DNA of 64,000 bases from Curtobacterium sp. MCSS17_008 (GTDB lineage: Bacteria; Actinomycetota; Actinomycetes; Actinomycetales; Microbacteriaceae): positions 372,001 to 436,000 of the forward strand of contig NZ_QKSM01000001.1 in NCBI RefSeq assembly GCF_003234185.1, in the 5' to 3' direction. Under the pieces are notes generated by a model, which saw nothing but the letters and a program-made list of their open reading frames with translations, did not search any database and was not told where the DNA came from. Shown here piece by piece: positions 25,003-32,410 of this stretch (position 1 is its first letter; every line of letters begins with the position of its first letter). Both the position numbers and the translations under genes were made by a program.

Positions 25003-27675
25003 TCAGTGCGCCGCGGCCTCCCAGTTCGGGCCGACGCCGACCGACACGTCGAGCGGCACGCTCAGCTCCGCCGCAGCGCCCATGCGGGTCCGCAGGATCT
25101 CCTCGACGCGCTCCTGCTCCCCCGGCGCGACCTCGAGGATGAGCTCGTCGTGCACCTGGAGCAGCAGGTGCGACTCCAGACCGCCCTCGCGCAGGTCCTC
25201 GTCGACACCGAGCATCGCGATCTTCATGATGTCGGCCGCGGAACCCTGGATCGGCGCGTTCAACGCGGCGCGCTCGGCGTTCTCGCGCAGCACCCGGTTC
25301 GGGCTCTTCAGGTCGGGGAACGGACGGCGGCGGCCGAAGATCGTCTCGGTGTAGCCGTCCTCACGGGCCTGCTCGACGACGCCGCGGAGGTAGTCGCGGA
25401 CCGCACCGAAGCGGGCGAAGTACTCGTTCATGAGCGTCCGCGCCTCGGACTGGTCGATCCGGAGCTGCTTCGACAGGCCGAACGGGCTGAGGCCGTAGGC
25501 CAGGCCGTAGGACATCGCCTTGACCTTGGTGCGCATCTCGGGCGTGACGTCCGCCGGCTCGACGGAGAAGACCCGGGCGCCGACGAAGCGGTGCAGGTCC
25601 TCGCCCTCGTTGAACGCCTGGATGAGGCCCGGGTCGCCGGACAGGTGCGCCATGATGCGCATCTCGATCTGCGAGTAGTCGGCGGTGACGAGCGTCGTGT
25701 ACGGCTCGGCGACCGCGAAGGCCGACCGGATGCGACGACCGACCGCCGTCTTCACCGGGATGTTCTGCAGGTTCGGTTCGGTCGACGAGATGCGGCCGGT
25801 GCTCGTGCCGGTCTGCTCGTAGCGGGTGTGGATGCGCCCGTCGACGACGGCGGCGTCGAGCGTGTCGACGATCTGCCGGAGCTTCGTGGCGTCGCGGTGC
25901 TGCAGCAGCAGCCCGAGGAACGGGTGCGGGTGCTGCTCCTGCAGGTCGGCGAGGCTCGCGGCGTCCGTCGAGAAGCCGGTCTTCGTCTTCCGGGTCTTCG
26001 GCATCGCGAGCTCGGTGAAGAGCACCTCCTGCAGCTGCTTCGGCGATCCGAGGTTCACCTCGTGCCCGATCTCGGCGAAGGCCTGCTGCGCGAGGTCGGC
26101 CGCACGCTCCCCCAGGTCGTGCGACAGCCCGGTGAGCACGGGGCGGTCGATGCCGACGCCGATGGTCTCCATGCCCGCGAGCACCGGGACGAGCGGCAGC
26201 TCGATCGTGTCGAGCACGCGCAGCGAGGACTCGTCGACGCGGGCACGCAGCGCGGTGTCGACGCGGAGCACGTACCAGGCGTGCACACCGACGTTGACCG
26301 GTTCGGTCTCGGGGACGAGCTGGTTGGGGTCGGCGGTCGGCAGCTCCTCGCCGAGCTCCTGGTACACGAGGTCGGCGAGGGACTGGCCCTGCTTGCCGGG
26401 CTGCGCGAGCCACCCCGTGATGCGCGCGTCACCGGCGATGCCGTCCACGGTGATGCCGACCGAACCGAGGGCCTTGATCGCGGCCTTGGCGTCGTGGAAG
26501 TGCTTCGGAGCGTCGGAGGCGAACCAGGCGGCGAGCTGCTCGTAGTCCTTCGCCCCGCTGCCACCGGGGACCAGGACCGCGTCCTCGTGGGTCGCGATGC
26601 CGATCGCGCTGAGGCGGCCGTCGATGACCTCGACCGCGACGCCGAACCCGTTCTCGGCGTCGTTCGCACCCTTGCGCTCCAGCCAGTAGCCGAGCTCCTC
26701 GTCGATCACGGTCTGCACCGGCGGCGGCGTCGGGGCGCCGCTGTCGACCGAGCCGGGGGCGTCGGCGGCCTCGGTCGGCTCACCGGTGCCGGCGACCTTG
26801 AAGACGCGGTCGAGCAGGGTGCGGAACTGCAGCTTGGCGAAGAGGTCACGCACGGCCTGCTCGTCGAGCGGGCGGAGCGCGACGTCGGCGGGACCGACGG
26901 GCAGCTCGACGTCGTCCACGAGCCGGTTGAGCTTGCGGTTCCGGATCGCCCGGTCCTTCTGCTCGCGGAGGTTGTTGCCGACCACGCCCTTGATCTCGTC
27001 GGCGTGCTCGAGCACCCCGTCGAGCGAGCCGTAGGCGGTGACCCACTTGACGGCGGTCTTCTCGCCGACCTTGTCGATGCCGATCAGGTTGTCGCTCGTC
27101 TCGCCCACGAGCGCCGCGATGTCCGGGTACTGGTGGGGCTCGATGCCGTACCGCTCGTACACCTTGTCACGGTCGTAGCGCGTGAGCTCGGACACGCCAC
27201 GGACCGACGGGTACAGCAGCGTGACGTCGTCGTTCACGAGCTGGATCGAGTCGCGGTCACCCGACACGACGTACACCTGGTACCCCTGCTCGGACCCCTG
27301 CCGCGCCATGGTCGCGAGGATGTCGTCGGCCTCGTAGTCCTCCTTCGTGACCGTCGTGATGCCCATCGCCTCGAGCGCCTGCTGCAGGAGCGGGATCTGC
27401 CCCTTGAACTCCGGCGGGGTCTCGGATCGCGTGCCCTTGTAGTCCTCGTACTCGCGGGTACGGAACGAGAAGCGGGAGATGTCGAACGCGACCGCCAGGT
27501 GGGTCGGCTTCTCGCGCTGCAGGAGCATGAGCAGCATCGAGATGAAGCCGTGGATGGCGTTCGTGTGCTGCCCCTCGCGGTTCACGAAGCTGTCGACCGG
27601 GAGCGCGTAGAAGGCCCGGAAGGCGAGCGAGTGGCCGTCGATGACCATGAGGGTAGGCTTTGCGGAGTCCGACAC
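25003..27675 (-). CDS. polA: DNA polymerase I
   Basis: Replicative repair and Okazaki-fragment polymerase. The 890-residue protein has the N-terminal 5'-nuclease (LMVIDGHSLAFRAFY, then YEADDILATMA and SGDRDSIQLV). A middle domain where the proofreading DxE motif should lie reads GFGVAVEVIDG, so 3'-5' exonuclease activity is probably lost, as in other actinobacteria. The C-terminal polymerase has DYSQIEMR (motif A), KAMSYGLAYGLS (motif B) and VHDEL (motif C). The start is a GTG 6 nt after TAGGCT, hence likely leaderless. It is divergent from the thioesterase gene with only 43 nt between. Confidence 0.96.
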   Translation of the reverse strand: MSDSAKPTLMVIDGHSLAFRAFYALPVDSFVNREGQHTNAIHGFISMLLMLLQREKPTHLAVAFDISRFSFRTREYEDYKGTRSETPPEFKGQIPLLQQALEAMGITTVTKEDYEADDILATMARQGSEQGYQVYVVSGDRDSIQLVNDDVTLLYPSVRGVSELTRYDRDKVYERYGIEPHQYPDIAALVGETSDNLIGIDKVGEKTAVKWVTAYGSLDGVLEHADEIKGVVGNNLREQKDRAIRNRKLNRLVDDVELPVGPADVALRPLDEQAVRDLFAKLQFRTLLDRVFKVAGTGEPTEAADAPGSVDSGAPTPPPVQTVIDEELGYWLERKGANDAENGFGVAVEVIDGRLSAIGIATHEDAVLVPGGSGAKDYEQLAAWFASDAPKHFHDAKAAIKALGSVGITVDGIAGDARITGWLAQPGKQGQSLADLVYQELGEELPTADPNQLVPETEPVNVGVHAWYVLRVDTALRARVDESSLRVLDTIELPLVPVLAGMETIGVGIDRPVLTGLSHDLGERAADLAQQAFAEIGHEVNLGSPKQLQEVLFTELAMPKTRKTKTGFSTDAASLADLQEQHPHPFLGLLLQHRDATKLRQIVDTLDAAVVDGRIHTRYEQTGTSTGRISSTEPNLQNIPVKTAVGRRIRSAFAVAEPYTTLVTADYSQIEMRIMAHLSGDPGLIQAFNEGEDLHRFVGARVFSVEPADVTPEMRTKVKAMSYGLAYGLSPFGLSKQLRIDQSEARTLMNEYFARFGAVRDYLRGVVEQAREDGYTETIFGRRRPFPDLKSPNRVLRENAERAALNAPIQGSAADIMKIAMLGVDEDLREGGLESHLLLQVHDELILEVAPGEQERVEEILRTRMGAAAELSVPLDVSVGVGPNWEAAAH

Positions 27676-27681
27676 CCGGAC

Positions 27682-27687
27682 AGCCTA
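27682..27687 (-). promoter_or_regulatory. Candidate -10 element of polA
   Basis: TAGGCT on the minus strand, followed by 6 nt and then the GTG start at 27675. It lies in the 43-nt divergent gap; no good -35 is seen. Confidence 0.45.
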
Positions 27688-27718
27688 CCGACGCCATCCG
27701 ACACGGGAGTCCGCGAGC

Positions 27719-28144
27719 GTGACCGACGAAGTGAGCACCACCGGGACCGTCGACGAGCGCCTCGCCGACCGCGGCATGGGCGAGCTCGCCGAGAAGATGG
27801 GCATGGTCATCACGGAGTTGACCGCCGAACGCGCGGTCGGCACCATCCCCGTCGAGGGGAACCGCCAGCCGGTCGGTCTCCTGCACGGCGGCGCCTACGT
27901 CGTCCTCGCCGAGAGCCTCGGGTCGATGGCCGCGAACGTGCACGCCGGCCCCGGCCGTTACGCCGTCGGCATCGAGCTGAACGCGTCGCACTCCCGGAGC
28001 GCCACGAGCGGCACGGTCACCGGCACCTGCACCGCGATCCACCTCGGCGGCACCCTCACGACGCACGAGATCGTCCTGACCGACGACCAGGGCCGACGGT
28101 GCTCGACCGTGCGGATCACGAACATGATCCGCGAGCGGCGCTGA
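27719..28144 (+). CDS. Hotdog-fold thioesterase (PaaI-like)
   Basis: A 141-residue single hotdog-domain protein, likely hydrolysing an acyl-CoA thioester. The substrate is not determinable; related proteins act on phenylacetyl-CoA or menaquinone-pathway intermediates. The helix with VGLLHGGAYVVLAESLGS carries the HGG motif and an acidic residue typical of the PaaI group, and the C-terminal beta-strands GTVTGTCTAIHLGG follow. Start at the GTG 27719, preceded by GGGAG; the longer open frame would extend back into polA on the other strand. It converges with a GNAT gene 10 nt away. Confidence 0.9.
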   Translation: MTDEVSTTGTVDERLADRGMGELAEKMGMVITELTAERAVGTIPVEGNRQPVGLLHGGAYVVLAESLGSMAANVHAGPGRYAVGIELNASHSRSATSGTVTGTCTAIHLGGTLTTHEIVLTDDQGRRCSTVRITNMIRERR

Positions 28145-28154
28145 CCGCTCCCGG

Positions 28155-28625
28155 TCAGTCCTCCGGCGGCCGCTGCAGCAGCAGCCGGGCATCACCGAAC
28201 CCGAGCCGCCGGTAGAGCGTCTCGCCGACGATGCTCGAGTGGACGACGATCCGTTCCGCACCGAGCTCGTCCGCGAGCTCGACGAGTCGGGCGACGAGCC
28301 GCCCCGCGACACCCCGACCGCGCAGAGCAGGGTCCACGTAGACGGTCTGCAGTTCCGCAGCGAACCGGCCGTGGGGCCGGTGCGGCGCCGGCGGTCGCGG
28401 GTTCATGGCGAGCCACGCCATGCCGAGCACGACGCCGTCGCGCTCCGCGACGACGCACCGGTGCGAGTCCGGGTGTTCGCGTGCGAACGCTGCCATCGCC
28501 TCGCGGTGGCGCTCCGGGGTGACCGCCGGGTCCGCACCGTCCTCGTCGACGCTCCACCGCCAGCGCAGGTCGGCCACCGCTGCCATGTCCTCCGGCCGGG
28601 AGGCACGGATCACCACGTCGTCCAT
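28155..28625 (-). CDS. GNAT family N-acetyltransferase
   Basis: A 156-residue protein of the GCN5-related acetyltransferase fold; the acceptor is unknown. Seen are the N-terminal VIRASRPEDMAAVADLRW, the beta4 strand ELQTVYVDPALRGRGVAGRL containing the acetyl-CoA pyrophosphate loop RGRGVAG, and the C-terminal TLYRRLGFGDA, all in standard order. Start at the ATG 28625, preceded by GGTGGAG; the open frame runs further upstream but without homology. It is a single gene converging with the thioesterase. Confidence 0.9.
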   Translation of the reverse strand: MDDVVIRASRPEDMAAVADLRWRWSVDEDGADPAVTPERHREAMAAFAREHPDSHRCVVAERDGVVLGMAWLAMNPRPPAPHRPHGRFAAELQTVYVDPALRGRGVAGRLVARLVELADELGAERIVVHSSIVGETLYRRLGFGDARLLLQRPPED

Positions 28626-28664
28626 CGCTCCACCCTGCCAGGTGACGGCTCTGCGGCGCGCCGA

Positions 28665-28681
28665 GCCGCGCCTCCCGTCCG
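28665..28681. repeat. Half copy of the palindromic element
   Basis: GCCGCGCCTCCCGTCCG matches one arm of the dispersed palindromes, without a matching partner. It lies between the GNAT start and the response-regulator terminator, in a gap (28626-28892) that otherwise shows no gene. Confidence 0.45.
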
Positions 28682-28836
28682 ACCACACCGTGACGCGGTC
28701 GGCGCGGCCTCGCTCCCCCTCCCGTGACGACCGCGTTCGTGGAGCAGGAGACGTCGCCTCACCGCCGTCCACCCGACGGTTCCTGCTCCACCGACGGGGA
28801 CGCACCAGCGTTCGCGGCGCACACGGGGCGGACGCA

Positions 28837-28871
28837 GAGAGCGCCGCAGGACCTGGTCCTGCGGCGCTCTC
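28837..28871 (-). terminator. Terminator after the ANTAR response regulator
   Basis: Inverted repeat with 17-nt arms (28837-28853 with 28855-28871); the central bases form the loop. It lies 21 nt beyond the gene's stop on the minus strand. Confidence 0.75.
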
Positions 28872-28892
28872 CCTGTGAGCGAGTGGTGCTCG

Positions 28893-29498
28893 TTACTTCT
28901 TGGCGCTGAGCTGCTCGATGATCGCCTTGGCGACGTCGTGCATGGTCAGACGGCGGTCCATCGAGGCCTTCTGGATCCAGCGGAACGCCTCGGGCTCGGT
29001 GAGGCCCATCTTCTCGTTGAGCAGGCCCTTGGCCCGGTCGACGAGCTTGCGGGTCTCGAAGCGCTCGACCAGGTCGGCGACCTCGGCCTCGAGCGTGATG
29101 ATCTGCTGGTGCCGCGAGAGCGCGATCTCGATCGCGGGGAGCAGGTCGTTCGGGGTGAAGGGCTTCACGACGTAGGCCAGCGCACCGGCCTCGGTCGCGC
29201 GCTCGACGAGGTCCTTCTGGCTGAACGCCGTGAGGAGGACCACCGGAGCGATGTGGTTCTTGGAGAGCTTCTCGGCCGCCGAGATGCCGTCGAGCTGGGG
29301 CATCTTGACGTCCATGACGACGAGGTCCGGGCGGAGGTCGGTCGCGAGCTGGACGGCGGTCTCACCGTCGCCGGCCTCGCCGACGACGTCGAACCCGTTG
29401 TCGCGGAGGATCTCGACGATGTCGAGACGGATGAGCGACTCGTCCTCGGCGACGACGACGCGACGCGGTGCTGCTGGGGTTGCTTCTGTGTCACTCAC
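28893..29498 (-). CDS. pdtaR: ANTAR-domain response regulator (PdtaR-like)
   Basis: Two-domain regulator that, by family, binds RNA terminator hairpins after phosphorylation to cause antitermination. The receiver domain spans about residues 13-125, with acidic pocket AEDE, phospho-acceptor D63 in VVMDVKMP, T90 and K112. A short coiled linker follows, and an ANTAR domain (about 135-195) with RKLVDRAKGLLNEKMGLTEPEAFRWIQKAS (in part). The closest known arrangement is mycobacterial PdtaR, partner of histidine kinase PdtaS; no kinase gene is adjacent here. The start is a GTG 7 nt after TAGGCT, so the mRNA is likely leaderless. Confidence 0.9.
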   Translation of the reverse strand: MSDTEATPAAPRRVVVAEDESLIRLDIVEILRDNGFDVVGEAGDGETAVQLATDLRPDLVVMDVKMPQLDGISAAEKLSKNHIAPVVLLTAFSQKDLVERATEAGALAYVVKPFTPNDLLPAIEIALSRHQQIITLEAEVADLVERFETRKLVDRAKGLLNEKMGLTEPEAFRWIQKASMDRRLTMHDVAKAIIEQLSAKK

Positions 29499-29505
29499 GA
29501 CCGAG

Positions 29506-29511
29506 AGCCTA
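29506..29511 (-). promoter_or_regulatory. Candidate -10 element of the ANTAR regulator
   Basis: TAGGCT on the minus strand, 7 nt before the GTG start, consistent with a leaderless transcript. Confidence 0.45.
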
Positions 29512-29545
29512 CTAGACGGAGCACGCGGCTTCCGTCAGGTCGTCC

Positions 29546-29670
29546 GTACGGGTGGCGGTATCCGCCGGCCGGCACCGCCCCGCGCGCCGCGAGCGCATCG
29601 TACGAGTGGCGGGACCCGCCGACCGGCACCGTCCCGCGCGCCGTGAGCGCATCGTACGAGTGGCGGGACT
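29546..29670. repeat. 54-bp repeats carrying tRNA-Leu 3'-end copies
   Basis: Imperfect units begin at 29546, 29600 and 29654. Each opens with a version of GTACGAGTGGCGGGAC, which in the third unit is the true 3' end of tRNA-Leu (29655 onward). The preceding GCGCGCCGYGAGCGCATC is also shared. The first two units are thus degenerate tRNA tails downstream of the gene. Confidence 0.8.
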
Positions 29671-29735
29671 CGAACCCGCACGCCGTGAGGCAGAGCATTT
29701 TGAGTGCCCCGTGTCTACCGTTCCACCACACTCGC
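29655..29735 (-). tRNA. tRNA-Leu (anticodon CAA)
   Basis: An 81-nt tRNA read from the minus strand. The acceptor stem GCGAGTG pairs with CACTCGT (one G-U), the discriminator is A, and CCA is not encoded. The anticodon arm is GGGCA-CTCAAAA-TGCTC with CAA at 29700-29702, the T arm is GCGGG-TTCGAGT-CCCGC, and a long class II variable arm is present as expected for leucine. It decodes UUG, a rare codon for leucine in such a GC-rich genome. Confidence 0.95.
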
Positions 29736-29744
29736 GAGGGCTCC

Positions 29745-29750
29745 AGGCTA
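29745..29750 (-). promoter_or_regulatory. Candidate -10 element of tRNA-Leu
   Basis: TAGCCT on the minus strand ends 9 nt before the mature 5' end of the tRNA. No clear -35 is visible. Confidence 0.4.
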
Positions 29751-29776
29751 GCAGGACACCGCACCCGCTCCGTTCG

Positions 29777-30334
29777 TCACACCGGCTCGAGCGCCCGCTG
29801 CTCACCCTCGGGCAGCTCGACGCGCACGGGGTCACCGCCGCGGACGACGCCGCCGGTGACGACGACGCCCATCACCCCGCCCTTCCGCTCGACCGCGCCG
29901 TCCTCGGTCCGGCCGACCACCCGACGCAGGAGCCCGGGCTCGAAGTCGTCGATCTGCCGGCACGGGTTCCGGAGGCCCGTGACGCGGACGCAGGCGTGGT
30001 CTCCGAGGTGCAGCAGCGTCCCTGCGGGCAGCCCGAGCAGGTCGACCCCGTGGGTCGTGACGTTCTCCCCCATCTGCCCGGGCCCGACCGTGTAGCCGTC
30101 GACGGCGACCTCGTCGAAGACCTCCGCGTGCAGCAGGTGCACCTGCCGCAGGTTCGGCTGCGACGGGTCCCGCGCCACCCGCGACCGGTGCTGCACGGTG
30201 GTCCCGGCGTGCGCGTCGCCCTCGATGCCCCAGCCCTCGACGAGGGTGATCTCCTCGACGACGGGCTTGCTGAACCGGTGCTCACCGTCGCGGCTGACCG
30301 CGACGACCCGACCCTCCTCCTGCAGTGCGCTCAC
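29777..30334 (-). CDS. MOSC domain-containing protein
   Basis: MOSC domains are related to the C-terminal part of molybdenum-cofactor sulfurase and are thought to carry sulfur or act on metal-sulfur substrates. The 185-residue product reads GRVVAVSRDGEHRFSKP, then GIEGDAHAG, GPGQMGENVTT, and the conserved cysteine in TGLRNPCRQID, all in family order. I prefer the GTG at 30334; an in-frame ATG at 30358 would add 8 residues and has no ribosome binding site. It is divergent from the HdeD-like gene. Confidence 0.88.
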   Translation of the reverse strand: MSALQEEGRVVAVSRDGEHRFSKPVVEEITLVEGWGIEGDAHAGTTVQHRSRVARDPSQPNLRQVHLLHAEVFDEVAVDGYTVGPGQMGENVTTHGVDLLGLPAGTLLHLGDHACVRVTGLRNPCRQIDDFEPGLLRRVVGRTEDGAVERKGGVMGVVVTGGVVRGGDPVRVELPEGEQRALEPV

Positions 30335-30426
30335 GTCTCCATGGTGGCAGAGCGGCATGCCGCAGGACAGCCCCGCATCGCGTCGTCGCGGACCGAGCGG
30401 GAAGGACCGGCGAGGGGCGACGCGCG

Positions 30427-30462
30427 CGGACGACCCGGCCGCTCACGGGTACCGTCGGGGTC
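30427..30462 (+). promoter_or_regulatory. Promoter-like motif before the HdeD-like gene
   Basis: CGGACG (30427-30432), 14 nt, then GGGTACCGTCGGGGTC (30447-30462). The GGGTAC core resembles the -10 of actinobacterial stress sigma factors (SigB/SigF type). An almost identical block lies at 52739-52775, before two other small genes. Confidence 0.45.
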
Positions 30463-30490
30463 CTCGCGGGACCGACAGGGAGGTGCACCC

Positions 30491-31030
30491 GTGGACTCTC
30501 GTGCCGTGCGCTCGTTCCGTGCGTTCGTCGTCATGGCGGCGACGGTGGCGATCGTGCTCGGCGTCGTCGCGGTCGTCTGGCCGCGGCCGTCCCTCGTGCT
30601 CGTCGCGCTGGTCTTCGGCGTCTACCTGGTGGTCTCGGGTGTGATGCGCGTGGTCGCCGCGGTGCGCGGCCACGGCACGCCGGCGGTCTGGCGCTGGACC
30701 TCGGGCGTCGTGGGCGGCCTGGTCGGGGTCGCCGGGCTCGTGACCCTGCTCGACCCCGCGATCCCGCTGCTGGCGTACGCGGTGCTCGCGGGGGTCGCGT
30801 TCCTGGCCGAGGGCGTCGCGGCACTCGTCGGCGGCTTCGTCGGGCACCCCGGCTCGTCGCGCCTCCCGACCGTGGTGAGCGGGGTGCTGTCGATCATCGG
30901 TGGCATCGTCGTGCTCGTGGCGCCGGGCCTCGCGCTGACGGTCTTCACGGTGTTCTCGGGGATCGCGCTCGTCGTGGTCGGTGCGGCCGCGCTCCTGCTG
31001 CTGCCGCCGCGGGCCGCGATGCGCCGCTGA
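30491..31030 (+). CDS. HdeD/DUF308-like membrane protein
   Basis: A 179-residue, strongly hydrophobic protein with about six membrane segments arranged as paired hairpins, as in the HdeD/DUF308 family (HdeD of E. coli is an acid-resistance membrane protein). Segments include FVVMAATVAIVLGVVAVVW, LVALVFGVYLVVSGVMRVV and VVSGVLSIIGGIVVLVAPG. The GTG at 30491 is supported by GGGAGG at 7 nt; the open frame upstream is not coding. A stress-type promoter motif precedes it. The exact function is unknown. Confidence 0.82.
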   Translation: MDSRAVRSFRAFVVMAATVAIVLGVVAVVWPRPSLVLVALVFGVYLVVSGVMRVVAAVRGHGTPAVWRWTSGVVGGLVGVAGLVTLLDPAIPLLAYAVLAGVAFLAEGVAALVGGFVGHPGSSRLPTVVSGVLSIIGGIVVLVAPGLALTVFTVFSGIALVVVGAAALLLLPPRAAMRR

Positions 31031-31090
31031 GCGCCCGCGACTCGTGCATGCGGCACCCTGCTCGGTCCGCTGCCGACCGACGGCCAGCGG

Positions 31091-32167
31091 CTAGGAGCTC
31101 CCGGTGCCGAACAGCAGGCCGAGTCCGTAGGTGACCACCGCGGCGCCGAACCCGATCGCGAGCTGCCGCACCGCACGCCGCAGCGGCGACGCTCCACTGA
31201 GCACCCCCACCACCGCACCGGTGCCCAGCAGCGCGATGCCGACCAGCACGGCCGCGAGGACGACCGCCGGCCAGCCCTCCAGCCCGAACAGGTACGGCAG
31301 CACCGGGATGACCGCGCCCGAGGCGAAGAAGCAGAAGCTCGACACGGCGGCGCTCATGCCGTTGCCGACGGCCTCGTGCTCGTCGACCGCCGTGGCCGAG
31401 GTGACGGTCCGGCCGCCCAGGACCTCGGCCGCGTGGGCCTGCGCGTCCGCCTCGCTCATCCCCCTCGCGCGGTAGACCAGTGCGAGCTCGTTGACGTCCA
31501 CGTCGAGGTCCGCGACGGCGCGTCCGGCCTCGGGGTGCGGCGCGGAGGCGTCCAGCAGTTCCCGCTGGGACCGCACCGACACGTACTCCCCCGCGCCCAT
31601 CGAGAGGGCACCGGCGAGCAGGCCGGCGACGCCGCTCAGCAGCACGAAGTGCCGGTCCGCGCCGGAGGCGCTGATGCCGATGATGAGCGCGAGGTTCGAG
31701 ACGAGGCCGTCGTTCGCCCCGAACACGGCGGCACGGAAGGTGCCGGACAGCCGCATGCGGCCACGGTTTGCGAGACCGCGCACGACCTCGCCGTGGATCC
31801 GCTCGTCGGCGGCCATCCGGGCGGTCGCGTCGTCGTCCTCGGCGTAGGGCGACCGGTCCTCGGCCCGCTGCATGAGCGCGAGCACGAACACCGAGCCGAA
31901 GCGCTTCGCGAGCGCGGCGAGCACGCGGGTGCGCAGGCTCCCCCGGAGCGGACGCCCGGCGTCGTCGCCGAGCAGCTCGAGCCAGTGCTGCTCGTGGCGC
32001 CCCTCGGCCTCGGCCAGCGCCGCGAGGATCTCGCGCTCCTCGCCCGACCGTCGCGCCGCGAGGTTGCGGTAGACGGCTGCCTCGGCCCGCTCGTCCGCCA
32101 GGTAGCGGCGCCAGCGACGCACGTCCGCCGGGGTGGGTGGGGTGGGGCGTTCGTCCTGGAGGCTCAC
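31091..32167 (-). CDS. VIT1/CCC1-family transporter with N-terminal ferritin-like domain
   Basis: A 358-residue protein. The first ~140 residues form a helical, Glu/His-rich ferritin-like (rubrerythrin-type) domain (DERAEAAVYRNLA, EAEGRHEQHW, ADERIHGEVV). The rest is a VIT1/CCC1 membrane domain of about five helices with FGANDGLVSNLALIIGISA and LSMGAGEYVSVRSQ, the family signatures. Relatives move Fe2+ or Mn2+ out of the cytoplasm, and the fused ferritin-like domain probably captures the metal. The start is a GTG at 32167 with a near-match CAGGAT 7 nt upstream and no Shine-Dalgarno sequence. Confidence 0.9.
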   Translation of the reverse strand: MSLQDERPTPPTPADVRRWRRYLADERAEAAVYRNLAARRSGEEREILAALAEAEGRHEQHWLELLGDDAGRPLRGSLRTRVLAALAKRFGSVFVLALMQRAEDRSPYAEDDDATARMAADERIHGEVVRGLANRGRMRLSGTFRAAVFGANDGLVSNLALIIGISASGADRHFVLLSGVAGLLAGALSMGAGEYVSVRSQRELLDASAPHPEAGRAVADLDVDVNELALVYRARGMSEADAQAHAAEVLGGRTVTSATAVDEHEAVGNGMSAAVSSFCFFASGAVIPVLPYLFGLEGWPAVVLAAVLVGIALLGTGAVVGVLSGASPLRRAVRQLAIGFGAAVVTYGLGLLFGTGSS

Positions 32168-32329
32168 GGCACCAATCCTGCCCGCTCGGTCCGACGGACG
32201 GGTACCTCGGGCCCCCGCCCGCCGCCGTGACGGCGGGACGCCTCACCCTCGGTGCGGCGCCGCAGGTTCCGGGGTCGCCTCGCTGGCCGGAGGGCGTCCC
32301 GACGGGACACTGCCGTCGGGGTCACGACG

Positions 32330-32394
32330 CGACAGGGCGCGGACCGGAGGCGTCGTGCGCGTGCTGCGCCGTGCCTCCCGTCCGCGCCCTGTCG
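32330..32394. repeat. Palindromic element, copy 4 (after pyk)
   Basis: Arms of 22 nt with one mismatch (32330-32351 with 32373-32394) around a 21-nt loop; the right arm contains GCCTCCCGTCCGCGCCCTG. It starts 16 nt beyond the pyk stop on the minus strand and likely terminates pyk. Confidence 0.75.
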
Positions 32395-32410
32395 GCGTGG
32401 TGATCCGGGG

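Noticed and set aside
29546..29735. Integrated element or genomic island at tRNA-Leu
   Set aside because: tRNA 3'-end copies exist, but they are only 54 bp apart and there is no integrase, transposase or foreign-looking gene between or next to them; at most this is a scar.
29777..30358. Longer MOSC protein from the ATG at 30358
   Set aside because: The eight extra residues are not family-like and no ribosome binding site precedes that ATG; the GTG at 30334 is preferred, though not certain.
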